A DNA stretch of 64,000 nt. It comes from CAVZBT01 sp963773605. Lineage in GTDB: Bacteria > Acidobacteriota > UBA6911. Of this stretch, positions 48,490-57,793 are shown piece after piece. The notes below the pieces were generated by a model. That model made no database searches. It saw nothing but the letters and a program-made list of their open reading frames with translations, and was not told the origin of the DNA. The DNA lies in contig CAVZBT010000012.1 of NCBI GenBank assembly GCA_963773605.1, forward strand, positions 434,001-498,000, in the 5' to 3' direction. A program made the position numbers and the translations under genes. Position 1 is the stretch's first letter. Each line of letters starts with the position of its first letter.

Positions 48490-50613
48490 ATGTCCAGCGC
48501 CAAGAGACCATCGTTCATCGCGGTCCTTATCCTCTCGGTCTCCGTGGTCACCGGTTTTTCCCAGAACGCGCCGACCCTCACCGTTGGTTCAGGCATGGGC
48601 CCGGCCGGCAACGTCGTGGAGGTGCCGGTAAACCTTGCGGTCGGGTCGTACCCGGTCGGCACGATCCAGTTCGAGGTAACGTTTCCCACGGCCCTCGCAG
48701 TCGAGTCCGTCGTTGCCGGAACTGCGGCGGCAGCGGCAGGTAAAGCGGTTACCAGCAACACGAGCAGTCCCGGGCTGGTCCGGTTTCTGCTCTTCGGGTT
48801 GAACACGAACTCAGTAGGATCCGGCTGCGTGGCCCTGCTGCGCGTGGCCATCGCCGCGGGAACGCCGCCCGGCCAGGTTGTGCTGACGATCCGGTCCATC
48901 GTTGCTGCCGATCTGAATGGCTACCCGGTGACCCTCGCAGGCGGTAACGGGAGCATCACCGTCCTGGCCCCGGCGGACACTGCACCGCCGGTTATCATCA
49001 GTATCAGCACCACGGTCCGCTCCAGAAACGCCGTCATCACCTGGGTGACCGACGAGGCATCGGACTCGCAGGTCGAGTACGGAACCAGCTCCACGTTGGG
49101 GACGACGTCAGAATTGCGCAAAACGCTGGTGACGTCGCACTCCGGCGGCGTCTCCGGCCTGAAGGCGAACACCGACTACCAGTTCCGCGTCAAATCCCGC
49201 GACGCCGCGGGGAACCTCGCCGTCTCGCAAACGCATTCCTTCAGGACAACCACCTCATCCGGCAGGGCAGCGAGCATGTTCTATCCTCGGCTCGTCAGCC
49301 AGAACGGGTCGACCACAAGCCCCGACGGCAGCGAGTACACGGGCATTGCCGTCGTCAATCTCGGCAGCATCGACGCCATCCTCACGTTCACGGCTTACGA
49401 CCCGCAAGGCGCGGAGATCATCGCGGACGGCCTCGTGAATCCCGCAGAGATCGGCCTGGCCCCGGGCATGCAGCTGCCGTTGGTCGACGCGGAGTTGTTC
49501 GGGAGCGGCATGACGCACAACGGGCGGATCGGTTGGATCAAGCTCGACAGCAGCGCCACGGGCGTAAGCGGGTTCACACTGATGTTCAACGGCAGCCTCA
49601 GCGTGCTCGACGGCGCGCCGGCATTCGTGACCCCGGTCGTCTCGTCGATCCTCTCGGAGGTCGAGGACGAGGGGTTCACCCAAATCCACATCGCCAATCC
49701 CAACGAAGACCAGGTCCCCATCCGCGTTGATCTCGTCCGGCAGGACGGGACGGCGCGGGCTTCCGCCGACCGCATCGTCAACGGCAACGGTGTCATCGCG
49801 GATTACCTCACCGAGTTGTTCCCGGATACCCCCCTGGATTCGAGCGACTACATCCGCATCCTGTCGGGCCGGGGCGTTGCACCCTTCGAAATGCTCGGCA
49901 AGCCCGCGCAATATCTCGAGGGGCTCAACGGCCAGGACACAACTTGCGGCTCCAAGGTCCTATATTCGCCTCAATACGCCGTGGGTGGCCCCTGGCGCTC
50001 GACCCTGTCGGTCATAAACCTCGATGCCACCCCCGGCACCGTCACCTTCAGGCTCCTGGGCGACGACGGAGCCCAGATCGGGCCGACCCGGGTCCTGCCG
50101 ATTGACGGCAACGGGAAGATTCTTCTCAAGGACCAGTCGTTCTTCGTGACGCCGGTGGGAATCGTCCAGGGCTACGTCAACATAACGGCCGACGTGAATC
50201 TCTCCGGCAGTGTCGTGTTCGGCGATCCCGGGAGGCGTGTCTTCGCGGCGGCACTCCCGCTTGCGTCGACCTTGCAGGACGAGGCCATCTTCGGTCATAT
50301 CGCATCCAGCGAAACCTACTTTACCGGGCTGGCGCTTCTCAACCCATCCGATAGCGCGGCGACCGTGACACTGGAGGTGTTTGCGTCGGACGGCACCCTC
50401 CAGGGCACGGTCACCGAGACGATCGAGGCCCGCCACAGAGTCTCCAAACTGCTGACCCAGTACTTCCCTGCCCTTGCCGGCCAGAACCGGAATTCGGGGT
50501 ATGTCCGGATGGCTTCCGACAATCCCGTGGCCGCCTTCGCCCTGTTCGGCACGCATGACCTGTCCGTGCTGTCTGCGGTACCTGCCCAGCCCGCGCCCCG
50601 AAGCGGTCCGTAA
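48490..50613 (+). CDS. secreted cohesin-FnIII protein, shorter paralogue (707 residues)
   Basis: Start ATG at 48490 with AGGAG upstream; an earlier in-frame ATG at 48427 precedes no signal peptide. Signal peptide, cohesin-like domain (about 27-160; LTVGSGMGPAGNVVEVPVNL, then TIQFEVTFPTALAVESV), one FnIII-type repeat (about 161-257; VITWVTDEASDSQVEYGT), then the same about 450-residue module as the preceding protein. Shared landmarks are LYSPQYAVGGPWRS, FPALAGQNRNSGYV and FALFG-HDLSVLSA. The two genes are clear tandem paralogues differing in the number of FnIII repeats. Confidence 0.82.
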   Translation: MSSAKRPSFIAVLILSVSVVTGFSQNAPTLTVGSGMGPAGNVVEVPVNLAVGSYPVGTIQFEVTFPTALAVESVVAGTAAAAAGKAVTSNTSSPGLVRFLLFGLNTNSVGSGCVALLRVAIAAGTPPGQVVLTIRSIVAADLNGYPVTLAGGNGSITVLAPADTAPPVIISISTTVRSRNAVITWVTDEASDSQVEYGTSSTLGTTSELRKTLVTSHSGGVSGLKANTDYQFRVKSRDAAGNLAVSQTHSFRTTTSSGRAASMFYPRLVSQNGSTTSPDGSEYTGIAVVNLGSIDAILTFTAYDPQGAEIIADGLVNPAEIGLAPGMQLPLVDAELFGSGMTHNGRIGWIKLDSSATGVSGFTLMFNGSLSVLDGAPAFVTPVVSSILSEVEDEGFTQIHIANPNEDQVPIRVDLVRQDGTARASADRIVNGNGVIADYLTELFPDTPLDSSDYIRILSGRGVAPFEMLGKPAQYLEGLNGQDTTCGSKVLYSPQYAVGGPWRSTLSVINLDATPGTVTFRLLGDDGAQIGPTRVLPIDGNGKILLKDQSFFVTPVGIVQGYVNITADVNLSGSVVFGDPGRRVFAAALPLASTLQDEAIFGHIASSETYFTGLALLNPSDSAATVTLEVFASDGTLQGTVTETIEARHRVSKLLTQYFPALAGQNRNSGYVRMASDNPVAAFALFGTHDLSVLSAVPAQPAPRSGP

Positions 50614-50758
50614 ACCGACCGAACACGCCGTCCGCCCCAGGGCACCTGCATTCCCATACCGCTCTGAACACGGGGACAGACAGGCTGCGGCAATTACGGT
50701 ACCGGGCTACCGCCACCCGCTGACATCGTATGGAATGGGTGGGAGATTACCGGAAGGA

Positions 50759-50845
50759 TGGTGCCGAAGGGGGGACTCGAACCCCCACGAGCTTAAGCCC
50801 ACTAGACCCTGAACCTAGCGCGTCTGCCAATTCCGCCACTTCGGC
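50759..50845 (-). tRNA. tRNA-Leu (anticodon CAG)
   Basis: 87 nt including an encoded CCA end (50759-50761). Acceptor stem GCCGAAG...CTTCGGC. D-arm GGCGGAATTGGCAGACGC is typical of class II leucine tRNAs. Anticodon loop TTCAGGG lies between CTAGG and TCTAG; a long variable arm and T-arm GGGGGTTCGAGTCCCCC follow. Confidence 0.96.
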
Positions 50846-50963
50846 ACGAGGCAAGAACGGTATCTTAAGGTCGGTCAAGCGGCTTGTCAAGGCAAGCCGC
50901 AGTGAATCGCAGTGGATATGTGGGGGGCTACCGCCCAACCGGTGCCTGCAAGAACCCGGTCCG

Positions 50964-52172
50964 TTACGGCCTGTCTTCCCATGTGGTGATCAGGCGACTC
51001 CAACCTCTGGGCCCGTCCGCCTTCATTTTGTCGGGATCGACCCCGGCGTTAATGGCACCGGCGAGAGCGGCGGCTGCGGCCTCTTTTTTCGATTGCCGGT
51101 CCAGCACGAGGCTGAGGACATATTGAATGACTCCCCGGTTGGCGTCCGATCTCGCCGTCTGCTGCAGCAGGTTCTCCGCCATCGCATCGTTGCCCTCGAG
51201 GTGCCGGGCGATGGCGAGGTTCAGGGCGATCGTGGGTTGCTGGCCCGCGAGGTTCCGGGCTTCGACCAGGTGCTCCACCGCGAGCGGGTAATCCCCTTTG
51301 CGCAGGTAGGCAACCCCGAGGTTGTTCAAGGCCTCCGCGGACCGGGTGAACGCGAGGACGTTGTTGTAGGAGCGGACCGCTGCGTCGAGCGCATTGTTTT
51401 TCACGTAGCAGGTCCCCAGCATGAAGGCCGTCTCGAGATAGCCCGGCCGCCACTTCTCGCCGGCTTCGAGATAGCGGAGGGCCGCCTCGTAATTCCCGTG
51501 CCGGTAGTAGTGCCGCCCAGCCATGTAGGAGGCCTCCGGGATCTCCGGGTAGAGTTCGAGCGCGCGCTGCAGCAACACCAACTGCTCGTTGTCGTCGCCG
51601 GCGGTGAGACTGCGGATCAACGAGGCGTATGCCGGGTTGGGCACCGTTCTGCGCCGCGCGCTGAACGTCTCCCGCCCAACCGATCTGTCGACCCCGGTTT
51701 CGCCCAGGATGAGCCAGGCGAGTTCGTTCTCTATTTCAGGCAGGGCATCGAGGGGACCGTTGGCGGAGAGTTCTCCCCCGAGCCTGGTCGCTTTGACGTC
51801 CAGGATGCGCAACGCGATCCGGACCTCTTTCTCGGTTCCCGACCAGGAACCCATCACCAGCTTGCGGGCCCCCGCGGCGCGCGCGACGTGAATCATGCTG
51901 GCCCGGCTGAGCGGGACGTTCGGGGGCAGGTCGGCCCCCTCCAGAAAATTGTTGCGCTCCTGGCGGCTGAAAACCCTGAGGCCCGGCCACTTCAGCTGTT
52001 CCGAGATGGAGTGCGCAATGCCCTCTCCGACCCAGGCGAGCAGGGGTCGATCGGCAGGCCCCTCGGGAGGAAAGACCAGCACCGACGTCTCGTCCACCGC
52101 CACTACTGGCGCAGCCCCACACAAAACGACGCCAAGAAGCACGGCAGGTAAACACAGCAAGAGTGAGCGCAA
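50964..52172 (-). CDS. exported TPR protein with FlgO/CsgG-like N-terminal domain
   Basis: 402 residues from a TTG at 52172 that has a GGAG site 9 nt upstream and begins the signal peptide (RSLLLCLPAVLLGVVLCGAAPVVA). A GTG at 52247 would add 25 residues without a good site. The N-terminal domain (about 28-150) has SVLVFPPEGPADRPLLAWVGEGIAHSISEQL and GARKLVMGSWSG, like FlgO/CsgG-type domains. Several TPR repeats follow (EASYMAGRHYYRHGNYEAALRYLEAG, AEALNNLGVAYLRKGDYPLAVEHL). It is the last gene of the ABC-2 operon, suggesting an envelope partner of that exporter. Confidence 0.72.
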   Translation of the reverse strand: MRSLLLCLPAVLLGVVLCGAAPVVAVDETSVLVFPPEGPADRPLLAWVGEGIAHSISEQLKWPGLRVFSRQERNNFLEGADLPPNVPLSRASMIHVARAAGARKLVMGSWSGTEKEVRIALRILDVKATRLGGELSANGPLDALPEIENELAWLILGETGVDRSVGRETFSARRRTVPNPAYASLIRSLTAGDDNEQLVLLQRALELYPEIPEASYMAGRHYYRHGNYEAALRYLEAGEKWRPGYLETAFMLGTCYVKNNALDAAVRSYNNVLAFTRSAEALNNLGVAYLRKGDYPLAVEHLVEARNLAGQQPTIALNLAIARHLEGNDAMAENLLQQTARSDANRGVIQYVLSLVLDRQSKKEAAAAALAGAINAGVDPDKMKADGPRGWSRLITTWEDRP

Positions 52173-52253
52173 GAATAAAACTCCAGAAGGGATAAAATAC
52201 CATTCCGCGGCGCGCCGCTCAACCGGGCTCAATCGTGGCCCTCGCACCCCGGA

Positions 52254-53066
52254 TCACTGCTCCAGGACGTACTCCTTCTCTCGCAGCACGATGCTGGCAG
52301 TCCCCAGCAGGAACGCCGAAAGGAGGACGAGCGTGACCACGGATTCCAGCGCGGGCGTGCGGTCGCCGATCAGCATCGCGAGCGCGGTGGAAGTGTCGTT
52401 GTGCGGGAAAATCGATTGGATGTAGTGAGTGATGGTCAGCTTGCGGGTGAATCCCGGCAGGTAGGAGATGATGGCCTCCCAACCGAACGAATACAGGAGC
52501 CCGAACAACAGCGAGTGCTTCAGCCAGGCGCCCAGCAGAGCGAAGAACGAGCCATACGCCAGGAGCGCAAGAGAAATCACGCCGACGTCCTTGCCGAGCG
52601 TCCCCATATCTTCCCAGAACGGGCCGAGGTCGGCGCGCAGGTAGAGTGTCAGGTAGCTCAGGAAGACGGTCGGGATCACCAGGACGGAGCTGATCCACAA
52701 CAGCGCCAGAAACTTGCCGAACATTACCGTGGGCTTCGGTATGGGGCGGACGAACAGGTACGTCAGGGTCTTCCCTTCGACCTCATCCGAAATCAGGGCG
52801 GTTCCGTAAAACAGCGTCACGAAAACCACGAGGAAATGAATCACGGCGGTCGACATCAGGGTTCCAAAGACCTGCGCCGAGGTAAACGGAACGCGAATCC
52901 AGTGATACGTCATCACCAGGCGGCCCAGGACGGAAAGTCCCAGGACGAGCATGGAGACGAGCGCGACAAAGATAGTCTTCTTGCTCCAGAACAGCGTGTC
53001 GAGCGTCAGGAAGGCAATGGTGCGCGCATCACGCCAGCCCTTGATGATGCCGTGGTTGTCGGACAC
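52254..53066 (-). CDS. ABC-2 type permease
   Basis: 270 residues with six membrane segments. The pattern FWSKKTIFVALVSMLVL, then LISDEVEGKTLTYLFVRPIPKPTVMFGKFLAL, is typical of ABC-2 (NosY/GldF-like) permeases. It lies 9 bp after the second ATPase gene and is probably its partner. Exported substrate unknown. Confidence 0.85.
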   Translation of the reverse strand: MSDNHGIIKGWRDARTIAFLTLDTLFWSKKTIFVALVSMLVLGLSVLGRLVMTYHWIRVPFTSAQVFGTLMSTAVIHFLVVFVTLFYGTALISDEVEGKTLTYLFVRPIPKPTVMFGKFLALLWISSVLVIPTVFLSYLTLYLRADLGPFWEDMGTLGKDVGVISLALLAYGSFFALLGAWLKHSLLFGLLYSFGWEAIISYLPGFTRKLTITHYIQSIFPHNDTSTALAMLIGDRTPALESVVTLVLLSAFLLGTASIVLREKEYVLEQ

Positions 53067-53075
53067 CGCGTCCTC

Positions 53076-53999
53076 CTATTTCACCAGGTAGTGGAAGACC
53101 GCCTGGAGGTTGTCGTCCGGCGAAGTGATCTCGTTCAGCTCGATCTCATGGCGCAGGAACAGCTCCGGGAGCCGATCGTAGAAGTCGTCGGGCTTCGAAG
53201 ATTCGATGGTCAGCGCGTCGCCGTCGGGGTGGAACCGGATGCTCAGCAGGTCCGGGAATCCGACCAGGGCCTGGGCGAGCTTCCGCGGGTCCGAGCAACG
53301 GATGTAGATGTTGTGCGGGTGCTTGTCGATCAGGCCGCGGATGTGGTGCACGTCCCCTTCGGCCAGGACCTGACCGTTGTGAATCAGGAGAATCGTGCTG
53401 GTCATCGCCTCGATCTCGTGCAGGATATGGCTCGAGACCACCACGCACTTGCCCGCTTTGCCCCACTCGCGGATCGCATTGATGGTCTCCCGGCGCGCCA
53501 CCGGGTCCATGCCCGCGAGGGGTTCATCCAGGACCAGGATATCGGGCTCGTGGGCGATGGCCTGGGCCATCTTGACGCGCTGCCGCATCCCTTTCGAGTA
53601 CGCCGCGATCTTCTTGTCCCGCGCCGCGCTGAGGTGCACCTGCTCGAGCGCCACCTCGGTACGCCGGGCAACCTCCGGCTCAGGGTAGCCGTGCATGCGC
53701 AGGAGCGACGCCAGGAACTGCGCACCCGTCATCCGTTCGTAGAAGCAATCCTGCTCCGGGCAGAACCCGACGCGGTTAAACAGCGGGTAGTTGTTCCAGA
53801 CCGCCTCACCGAACAGGCGCATCTCCCCCTGGCTCGGACGCAGCTGTCCCATCATCAGCTTCATCAGCGTCGACTTACCGGCGCCGTTGGGCCCCAGGAG
53901 CCCGGTCACTCCCGGCTCGAGCGAGAAGGACACCTTGTTGACGGCAATGACCTGGCCGTACCACTTCGACAGGTTCCGAGCCTGGATTATGGCCGTCAC
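53076..53999 (-). CDS. ABC-2 transporter ATP-binding protein (second)
   Basis: 307 residues from the GTG at 53999, overlapping the permease stop by 4 bp. Walker A GPNGAGKST, signature AYSKGMRQRVKMAQA, Walker B ILVLDEPLAGMDP, H-loop SSHILHE. The C-terminal about 90 residues are a regulatory extension (NIYIRCSDPRKLAQALVGFPDLLSI). The degenerate signature YSKGM (not LSGG) is normal for this subfamily. Paired with the permease at 52254-53066. Confidence 0.92.
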   Translation of the reverse strand: MTAIIQARNLSKWYGQVIAVNKVSFSLEPGVTGLLGPNGAGKSTLMKLMMGQLRPSQGEMRLFGEAVWNNYPLFNRVGFCPEQDCFYERMTGAQFLASLLRMHGYPEPEVARRTEVALEQVHLSAARDKKIAAYSKGMRQRVKMAQAIAHEPDILVLDEPLAGMDPVARRETINAIREWGKAGKCVVVSSHILHEIEAMTSTILLIHNGQVLAEGDVHHIRGLIDKHPHNIYIRCSDPRKLAQALVGFPDLLSIRFHPDGDALTIESSKPDDFYDRLPELFLRHEIELNEITSPDDNLQAVFHYLVK

Positions 54000-54841
54000 T
54001 TCACCACCTCCACGGCCTGCACGCGCCGGTAGACCACCCAGGCGCAGCCGGCAAGAAGCAGCAGCAGGACCACCAACGAAACTGCGGGACTCGATGGGAG
54101 GCGCGAGGACGTGCCGAACAGGAGGTCCCCGACCTGGATCACGTTGTTGGACAGTGAAACCCACCCGACGCGCTCCGTTCGCAGCATTTCGCGCAGAATG
54201 ACATACACGATCTGGCTGAAGAACAGGACGGCGGCGAAATTGATCCCGGCAAACCTGCTGGAGCGGCTCAGCGAAGACAGGGCCAGCATCACAAGCGCAT
54301 ACGTGAATATGATGAGGAGCGCATAGGCCGCGATGGAGCCGGCCACCCAGTAGTTCGCGCGCACGAAGGCCGCGTCCGCCTTGAAAAGCACCGCCATCAG
54401 GAACAGCAGGAGGCCGGGGATCAGGGTAGGGAGCGACAGGAAGAAAACCAGCACCCCGAGTTTTCCCAGGATGTAGTCGCGTCGCGTGATCGGCTTGGAC
54501 AGATAGATCTGCAGCGCGTTGACCTTCAGATCGTTCGCGATCAGGCCGGCGCCTGCGTAGATCGCGATCGCAAAGGTAAAAAACCACATTTGCTGCGACA
54601 GGAAATCCTCGAAGAATTGCGGCCCGATTTTCAAGAACGGGGCGTTCTGCGGCACCATCGTCGAGATGTAAATCAAGACGCCCCGCACGACAAACGGGAT
54701 CATGGAGAGGAACAGGAGCACCGAAAACCGCTTCTTCCTGACCAGCAGCTGGATTCCCTGGCGCGTGATCACCCACCAGCGGTAGGGATGCGAAGTCCAT
54801 TCCCCGGCCCAGTGCCGGTAACCGAGATCATGAATGGGCAT
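53996..54841 (-). CDS. ABC-2 type permease (first)
   Basis: 281 residues. It begins MPIHDLGYRHWAGEWTSHPYRWWVI, a start typical of ABC-2 permeases encoded beside such ATPases. Six membrane segments, with DLKVNALQIYLSKPITRRDYILGKLGVL as the coupling region. Its start overlaps the first ATPase gene by 14 bp and its stop overlaps the second ATPase start. Confidence 0.85.
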   Translation of the reverse strand: MPIHDLGYRHWAGEWTSHPYRWWVITRQGIQLLVRKKRFSVLLFLSMIPFVVRGVLIYISTMVPQNAPFLKIGPQFFEDFLSQQMWFFTFAIAIYAGAGLIANDLKVNALQIYLSKPITRRDYILGKLGVLVFFLSLPTLIPGLLLFLMAVLFKADAAFVRANYWVAGSIAAYALLIIFTYALVMLALSSLSRSSRFAGINFAAVLFFSQIVYVILREMLRTERVGWVSLSNNVIQVGDLLFGTSSRLPSSPAVSLVVLLLLLAGCAWVVYRRVQAVEVVK

Positions 54842-55751
54842 TGGATTCTCCGATCACCTGCAGGAAGACGTCTTCGAGCGACTGTTTCAAGGGGACCAGG
54901 TGGCGGATCTGCACGCGGTGGTCGCGCGCGACCCGCAGTAGGCTCTGGCTGCCTAACCCGTTTACCATGCCAATGTGGAGAACGCCGTCCTCCCCCGGGG
55001 TGCACGTGCAGCCCAGCATGGTCAGCTCATCCATGAACGACTTCACATCGCCCTTCACCCGGCACTCGAATACCGTCCCGGCACCGAGCTTCAGCTCGTC
55101 GATTGCGCCCGATGCCAGTCGTTTTCCCTGGTGCAGCACCGTAGCCTCGCGGCATACCCACTCGACGTCGGGAAGCAGGTGCGAAGAGAGCACCACGTGC
55201 ATCCCCTTCGACGAAGAGACGTCCCGCACCAACTCGAGCATTTCGATCCGGCCTTTCGGGTCCAGACCGTTGGTCGGCTCGTCCAGAAACAGCAGTTCCG
55301 GGTCGTGGACGAGCGCCTGGGCGAGCTTGATCCTTTGCTTCATGCCGGTGGAATACGTTTCCACGTTGCGGTACCGTGCCTCACCCAAACCCACGTAATA
55401 GAGGATTTCGTGAGCCCTCTGCAGCGCGTCCTTTGACTTCATCCCCGACAGCTGACCGGCATAGGAGACGAAAGTCACCGCGTTCATCCCCGGAATGTGA
55501 CAGTCGTTCTCCGGCATGTAGCCGACCTTCTGCCGGATCGCAAGCTGCTCGGTACGAATGTCGCGGCCGAGGACTCTGCCCTTTCCGTTCAAAGGCGTGA
55601 TAAAGCCGAGCAGCACTTTCAGCAGCGTGCTCTTCCCCGCGCCGTTTGGACCCAAAAGCCCCATCGAGCCCCCGGCGAACTGCATCCCCACACCCTCGAG
55701 GATGCGCTGGCTGCCGAACCGGACCGTGATGTTCTCGAGGTCTATGATCAA
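54828..55751 (-). CDS. ABC-2 transporter ATP-binding protein (first)
   Basis: 307 residues from a TTG at 55751, preferred because AGGGAG lies 7 nt upstream and the ABC fold starts immediately (IIDLENITVRFGSQRIL). A longer frame to 55859 adds Arg-rich sequence without family character. Walker A GPNGAGKST, signature YSTGMKQRIKLAQA, Walker B LLFLDEPTNGLDP, H-loop SSHLLPD. The same 307-residue length as the second ATPase suggests an ancient duplication. First gene of a five-gene operon. Confidence 0.9.
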   Translation of the reverse strand: MIIDLENITVRFGSQRILEGVGMQFAGGSMGLLGPNGAGKSTLLKVLLGFITPLNGKGRVLGRDIRTEQLAIRQKVGYMPENDCHIPGMNAVTFVSYAGQLSGMKSKDALQRAHEILYYVGLGEARYRNVETYSTGMKQRIKLAQALVHDPELLFLDEPTNGLDPKGRIEMLELVRDVSSSKGMHVVLSSHLLPDVEWVCREATVLHQGKRLASGAIDELKLGAGTVFECRVKGDVKSFMDELTMLGCTCTPGEDGVLHIGMVNGLGSQSLLRVARDHRVQIRHLVPLKQSLEDVFLQVIGESNAHS

Positions 55752-55904
55752 GGGGTGTCTCCCTGTTTGGTTCCTAGTACGAGTGCGGTGCGCAAATGGT
55801 TCGGAGAATGTGGGAAGCCCCGCCACCGACGAAATTCCCCGCCGCGCCCCCGCTTCCAATTTCGGCCTTGTTAGCGTCCCGAACGATGCTTAGAATATAA
55901 GCGG

Positions 55905-56267
55905 ATGAAGAAAACATCACTTGTCCTTGCAGCGGTCACACTCACCTGCGCCCTCGCAACCGCAGTCGAAGCAGGGAAATTCCGTCTCCTTTCCGTATCC
56001 GGCACAAGCAAGCTGATCCTTATTTCCCAGATACCCGACAAGACAAAATTCGTGCTCGACGCGGCCACCGCCAAGATTACGGTCGACGGCAAGCCGGCGG
56101 AGTTCTCCTCGCTTGCGCAGTACAGCGTCATCAACGTCAAATTCGACCTCAAGAAGACCGCCAAGATGGGCATCGACATCGACGGCGCCGTCACCGAAAT
56201 CCGCATCTCCACCCCCGAAAATCCCCAAGTCCAGCCGGAACCCACCAAGATCAGCGGCACGCCCTAG
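55905..56267 (+). CDS. small exported protein of unknown function
   Basis: 120 residues with a signal peptide (MKKTSLVLAAVTLTCALATAVEA). The mature part has beta strands FRLLSVSGTSKLILISQI, KFVLDAATAKITVDGKPAEF and YSVINVKFDLKKTAKMGIDIDGAVTEIRI. It ends in a Pro-rich tail. I do not recognise the family. Monocistronic, divergent from the ABC operon. Confidence 0.65.
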   Translation: MKKTSLVLAAVTLTCALATAVEAGKFRLLSVSGTSKLILISQIPDKTKFVLDAATAKITVDGKPAEFSSLAQYSVINVKFDLKKTAKMGIDIDGAVTEIRISTPENPQVQPEPTKISGTP

Positions 56268-56482
56268 ACCTCGCAATCCGGTCCAATCACGATCTCCGGA
56301 AGCATTACACCGCAAGGCGCGCCCGGGAATTACCGAAGCCTGGCACCACGGGGTGGAAATGAGGGGCGGATTTCTCTATAATTTCTGTGGCCGGCACGGC
56401 CCCAGATCCATGTTTGAGTTAAGTCATTATTTATCATATAGTTAGTTAGCATGGAATGGCTGCGTGTTGCCGGGCAGGAATC

Positions 56483-57538
56483 ATGGAAGCATTGCTGCAG
56501 TATGCCGACAACTGGGAGACCGAGCGCTACGCGCTGTTGAACACGCCGGTCTGCAATCTCGAGCTCAAGTTCGATGACACGGTACTGAATCGCTGTATTC
56601 AAAAGCTTTACAGCGAGTTGGCCTCCAAGAAACTCCAGTTCAGGCCCCGCTACTACTTCACGTGCGGGGGCGACGAATGGGGGTGTCCCGACCGCGTCCC
56701 GATCATGGGAGTACCGTTCCACCTGGCCGACAACCGCCTCGTCCGCGTAGAGCGCGAGATGGGCTATACCACCTACGACCGGCGGGACCTGATGTTCCTT
56801 CTGCGGCACGAGACGGGTCACGCGATCAACTACGCCTACGAGCTGTTCGCCGCGCCTGAGTGGAAAGAACATTTTGGTGATTTTGAGAAGACTTACCCGG
56901 CAAACTTCAAGTTTAAGTTTAACCCGTTCAGCCGCAATTACGTCCGGAGCCAGGGAGAGCCGAAATACTACGCGCAGGCTCATCCGGACGAGGACTTTGC
57001 GGAGACTTTCGCAGTCTGGCTGACGCCCCGCTCCAACTGGCGCGTTGCCTATCGCAACTGGCCGTCGCTGAAGAAAATCGAATACATCGATCGCATCATG
57101 CACCAGTTGCGCGGCAAGAAGCCGCACGTTGTCACCGGCCCCCTGGATTCACCTTACAGCAGCAAGACCTACACGCTGATCGAGTACTACGGCGAGGACA
57201 TCGACAACTTCAAGGACAAGGCACTCGGTATCTACGACCACGATCTCCGGACGATTTTCCCCCTGGAATCCAATGGCCACCGGAGGTACGCCGCGGCCAA
57301 GGACCTCATCCGCAAGCACCGGCGCTTCCTGATCGAAACGATTTCCGCGTGGACCGGCGCGCGGGAAAAGGTAGTGGCCCCGGTGATCTTGAAGTTCTTC
57401 CAGCGCTGTCGCGAACTGCAGCTGACTCTGCCCGTGGACGACGAGCCCTACCGTCTGGCATCGGTCACTGCCTTGGGCACGACGGTGGTGATGAACTACC
57501 TGCACACGGGCCGCTACATACCCGATGACTCAGCGTAG
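56483..57538 (+). CDS. putative zinc metallopeptidase
   Basis: 351 residues from the ATG at 56483 with an AGGAA site; an in-frame ATG at 56456 would add nine residues. The active-site helix RHETGHAINYAYELF carries an HExxH motif (HETGH). Downstream, AHPDEDFAETFAVWLTP offers the third zinc ligand (Glu). CGGDEWGCPDRVP may form a small metal or disulfide site. There is no signal peptide, so it is probably cytoplasmic. Substrate unknown. The pattern recalls the putative zinc-binding peptidase families (PF15887-like). Confidence 0.7.
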   Translation: MEALLQYADNWETERYALLNTPVCNLELKFDDTVLNRCIQKLYSELASKKLQFRPRYYFTCGGDEWGCPDRVPIMGVPFHLADNRLVRVEREMGYTTYDRRDLMFLLRHETGHAINYAYELFAAPEWKEHFGDFEKTYPANFKFKFNPFSRNYVRSQGEPKYYAQAHPDEDFAETFAVWLTPRSNWRVAYRNWPSLKKIEYIDRIMHQLRGKKPHVVTGPLDSPYSSKTYTLIEYYGEDIDNFKDKALGIYDHDLRTIFPLESNGHRRYAAAKDLIRKHRRFLIETISAWTGAREKVVAPVILKFFQRCRELQLTLPVDDEPYRLASVTALGTTVVMNYLHTGRYIPDDSA

Positions 57539-57539
57539 A

Positions 57540-57793
57540 CCGATACGGATTGTGCGGACAAACCCAGGACTCGAAGGTGTCTTCCGCGCGGCCCATGAGG
57601 ACCGCGCGGCGGCCGGCCGCATCCAGGTACTTGCCGCGCCGCACGGCGCGGGCGAGTTGGATGGGGCTTTCCAGGATAGAAAACCTCGGGACGTCCGGGG
57701 GAGCGGGCGCCTGGGCCTGGCCGCGCGCCGCGGTCGAGCACGCGCCTGCGAGCAGTGCCGTTCCCGGCAGAGCGCGAAGGGCCGGACCGTCAT
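57540..57793 (-). pseudogene. truncated start of an exported protein gene
   Basis: An ATG overlaps the stop of the upstream phosphohexomutase as ATGA. After an indel, the frame gives a lipoprotein-like signal (LPGTALLAGACSTAARG) and then PDVPRFSILESPIQLARAVRRGKYLDAAGRRAVLMG...FESWV. This reads like the N terminus of a larger exported protein, possibly a glycosidase. It runs out against the convergent peptidase gene without the rest, so it is a remnant. Identity is tentative. Confidence 0.45.

Noticed and set aside
45274..50613. PEP-CTERM or LPXTG sorting signal on the cohesin proteins
   Set aside because: Both end in ordinary Pro-rich tails with no hydrophobic helix and basic end.
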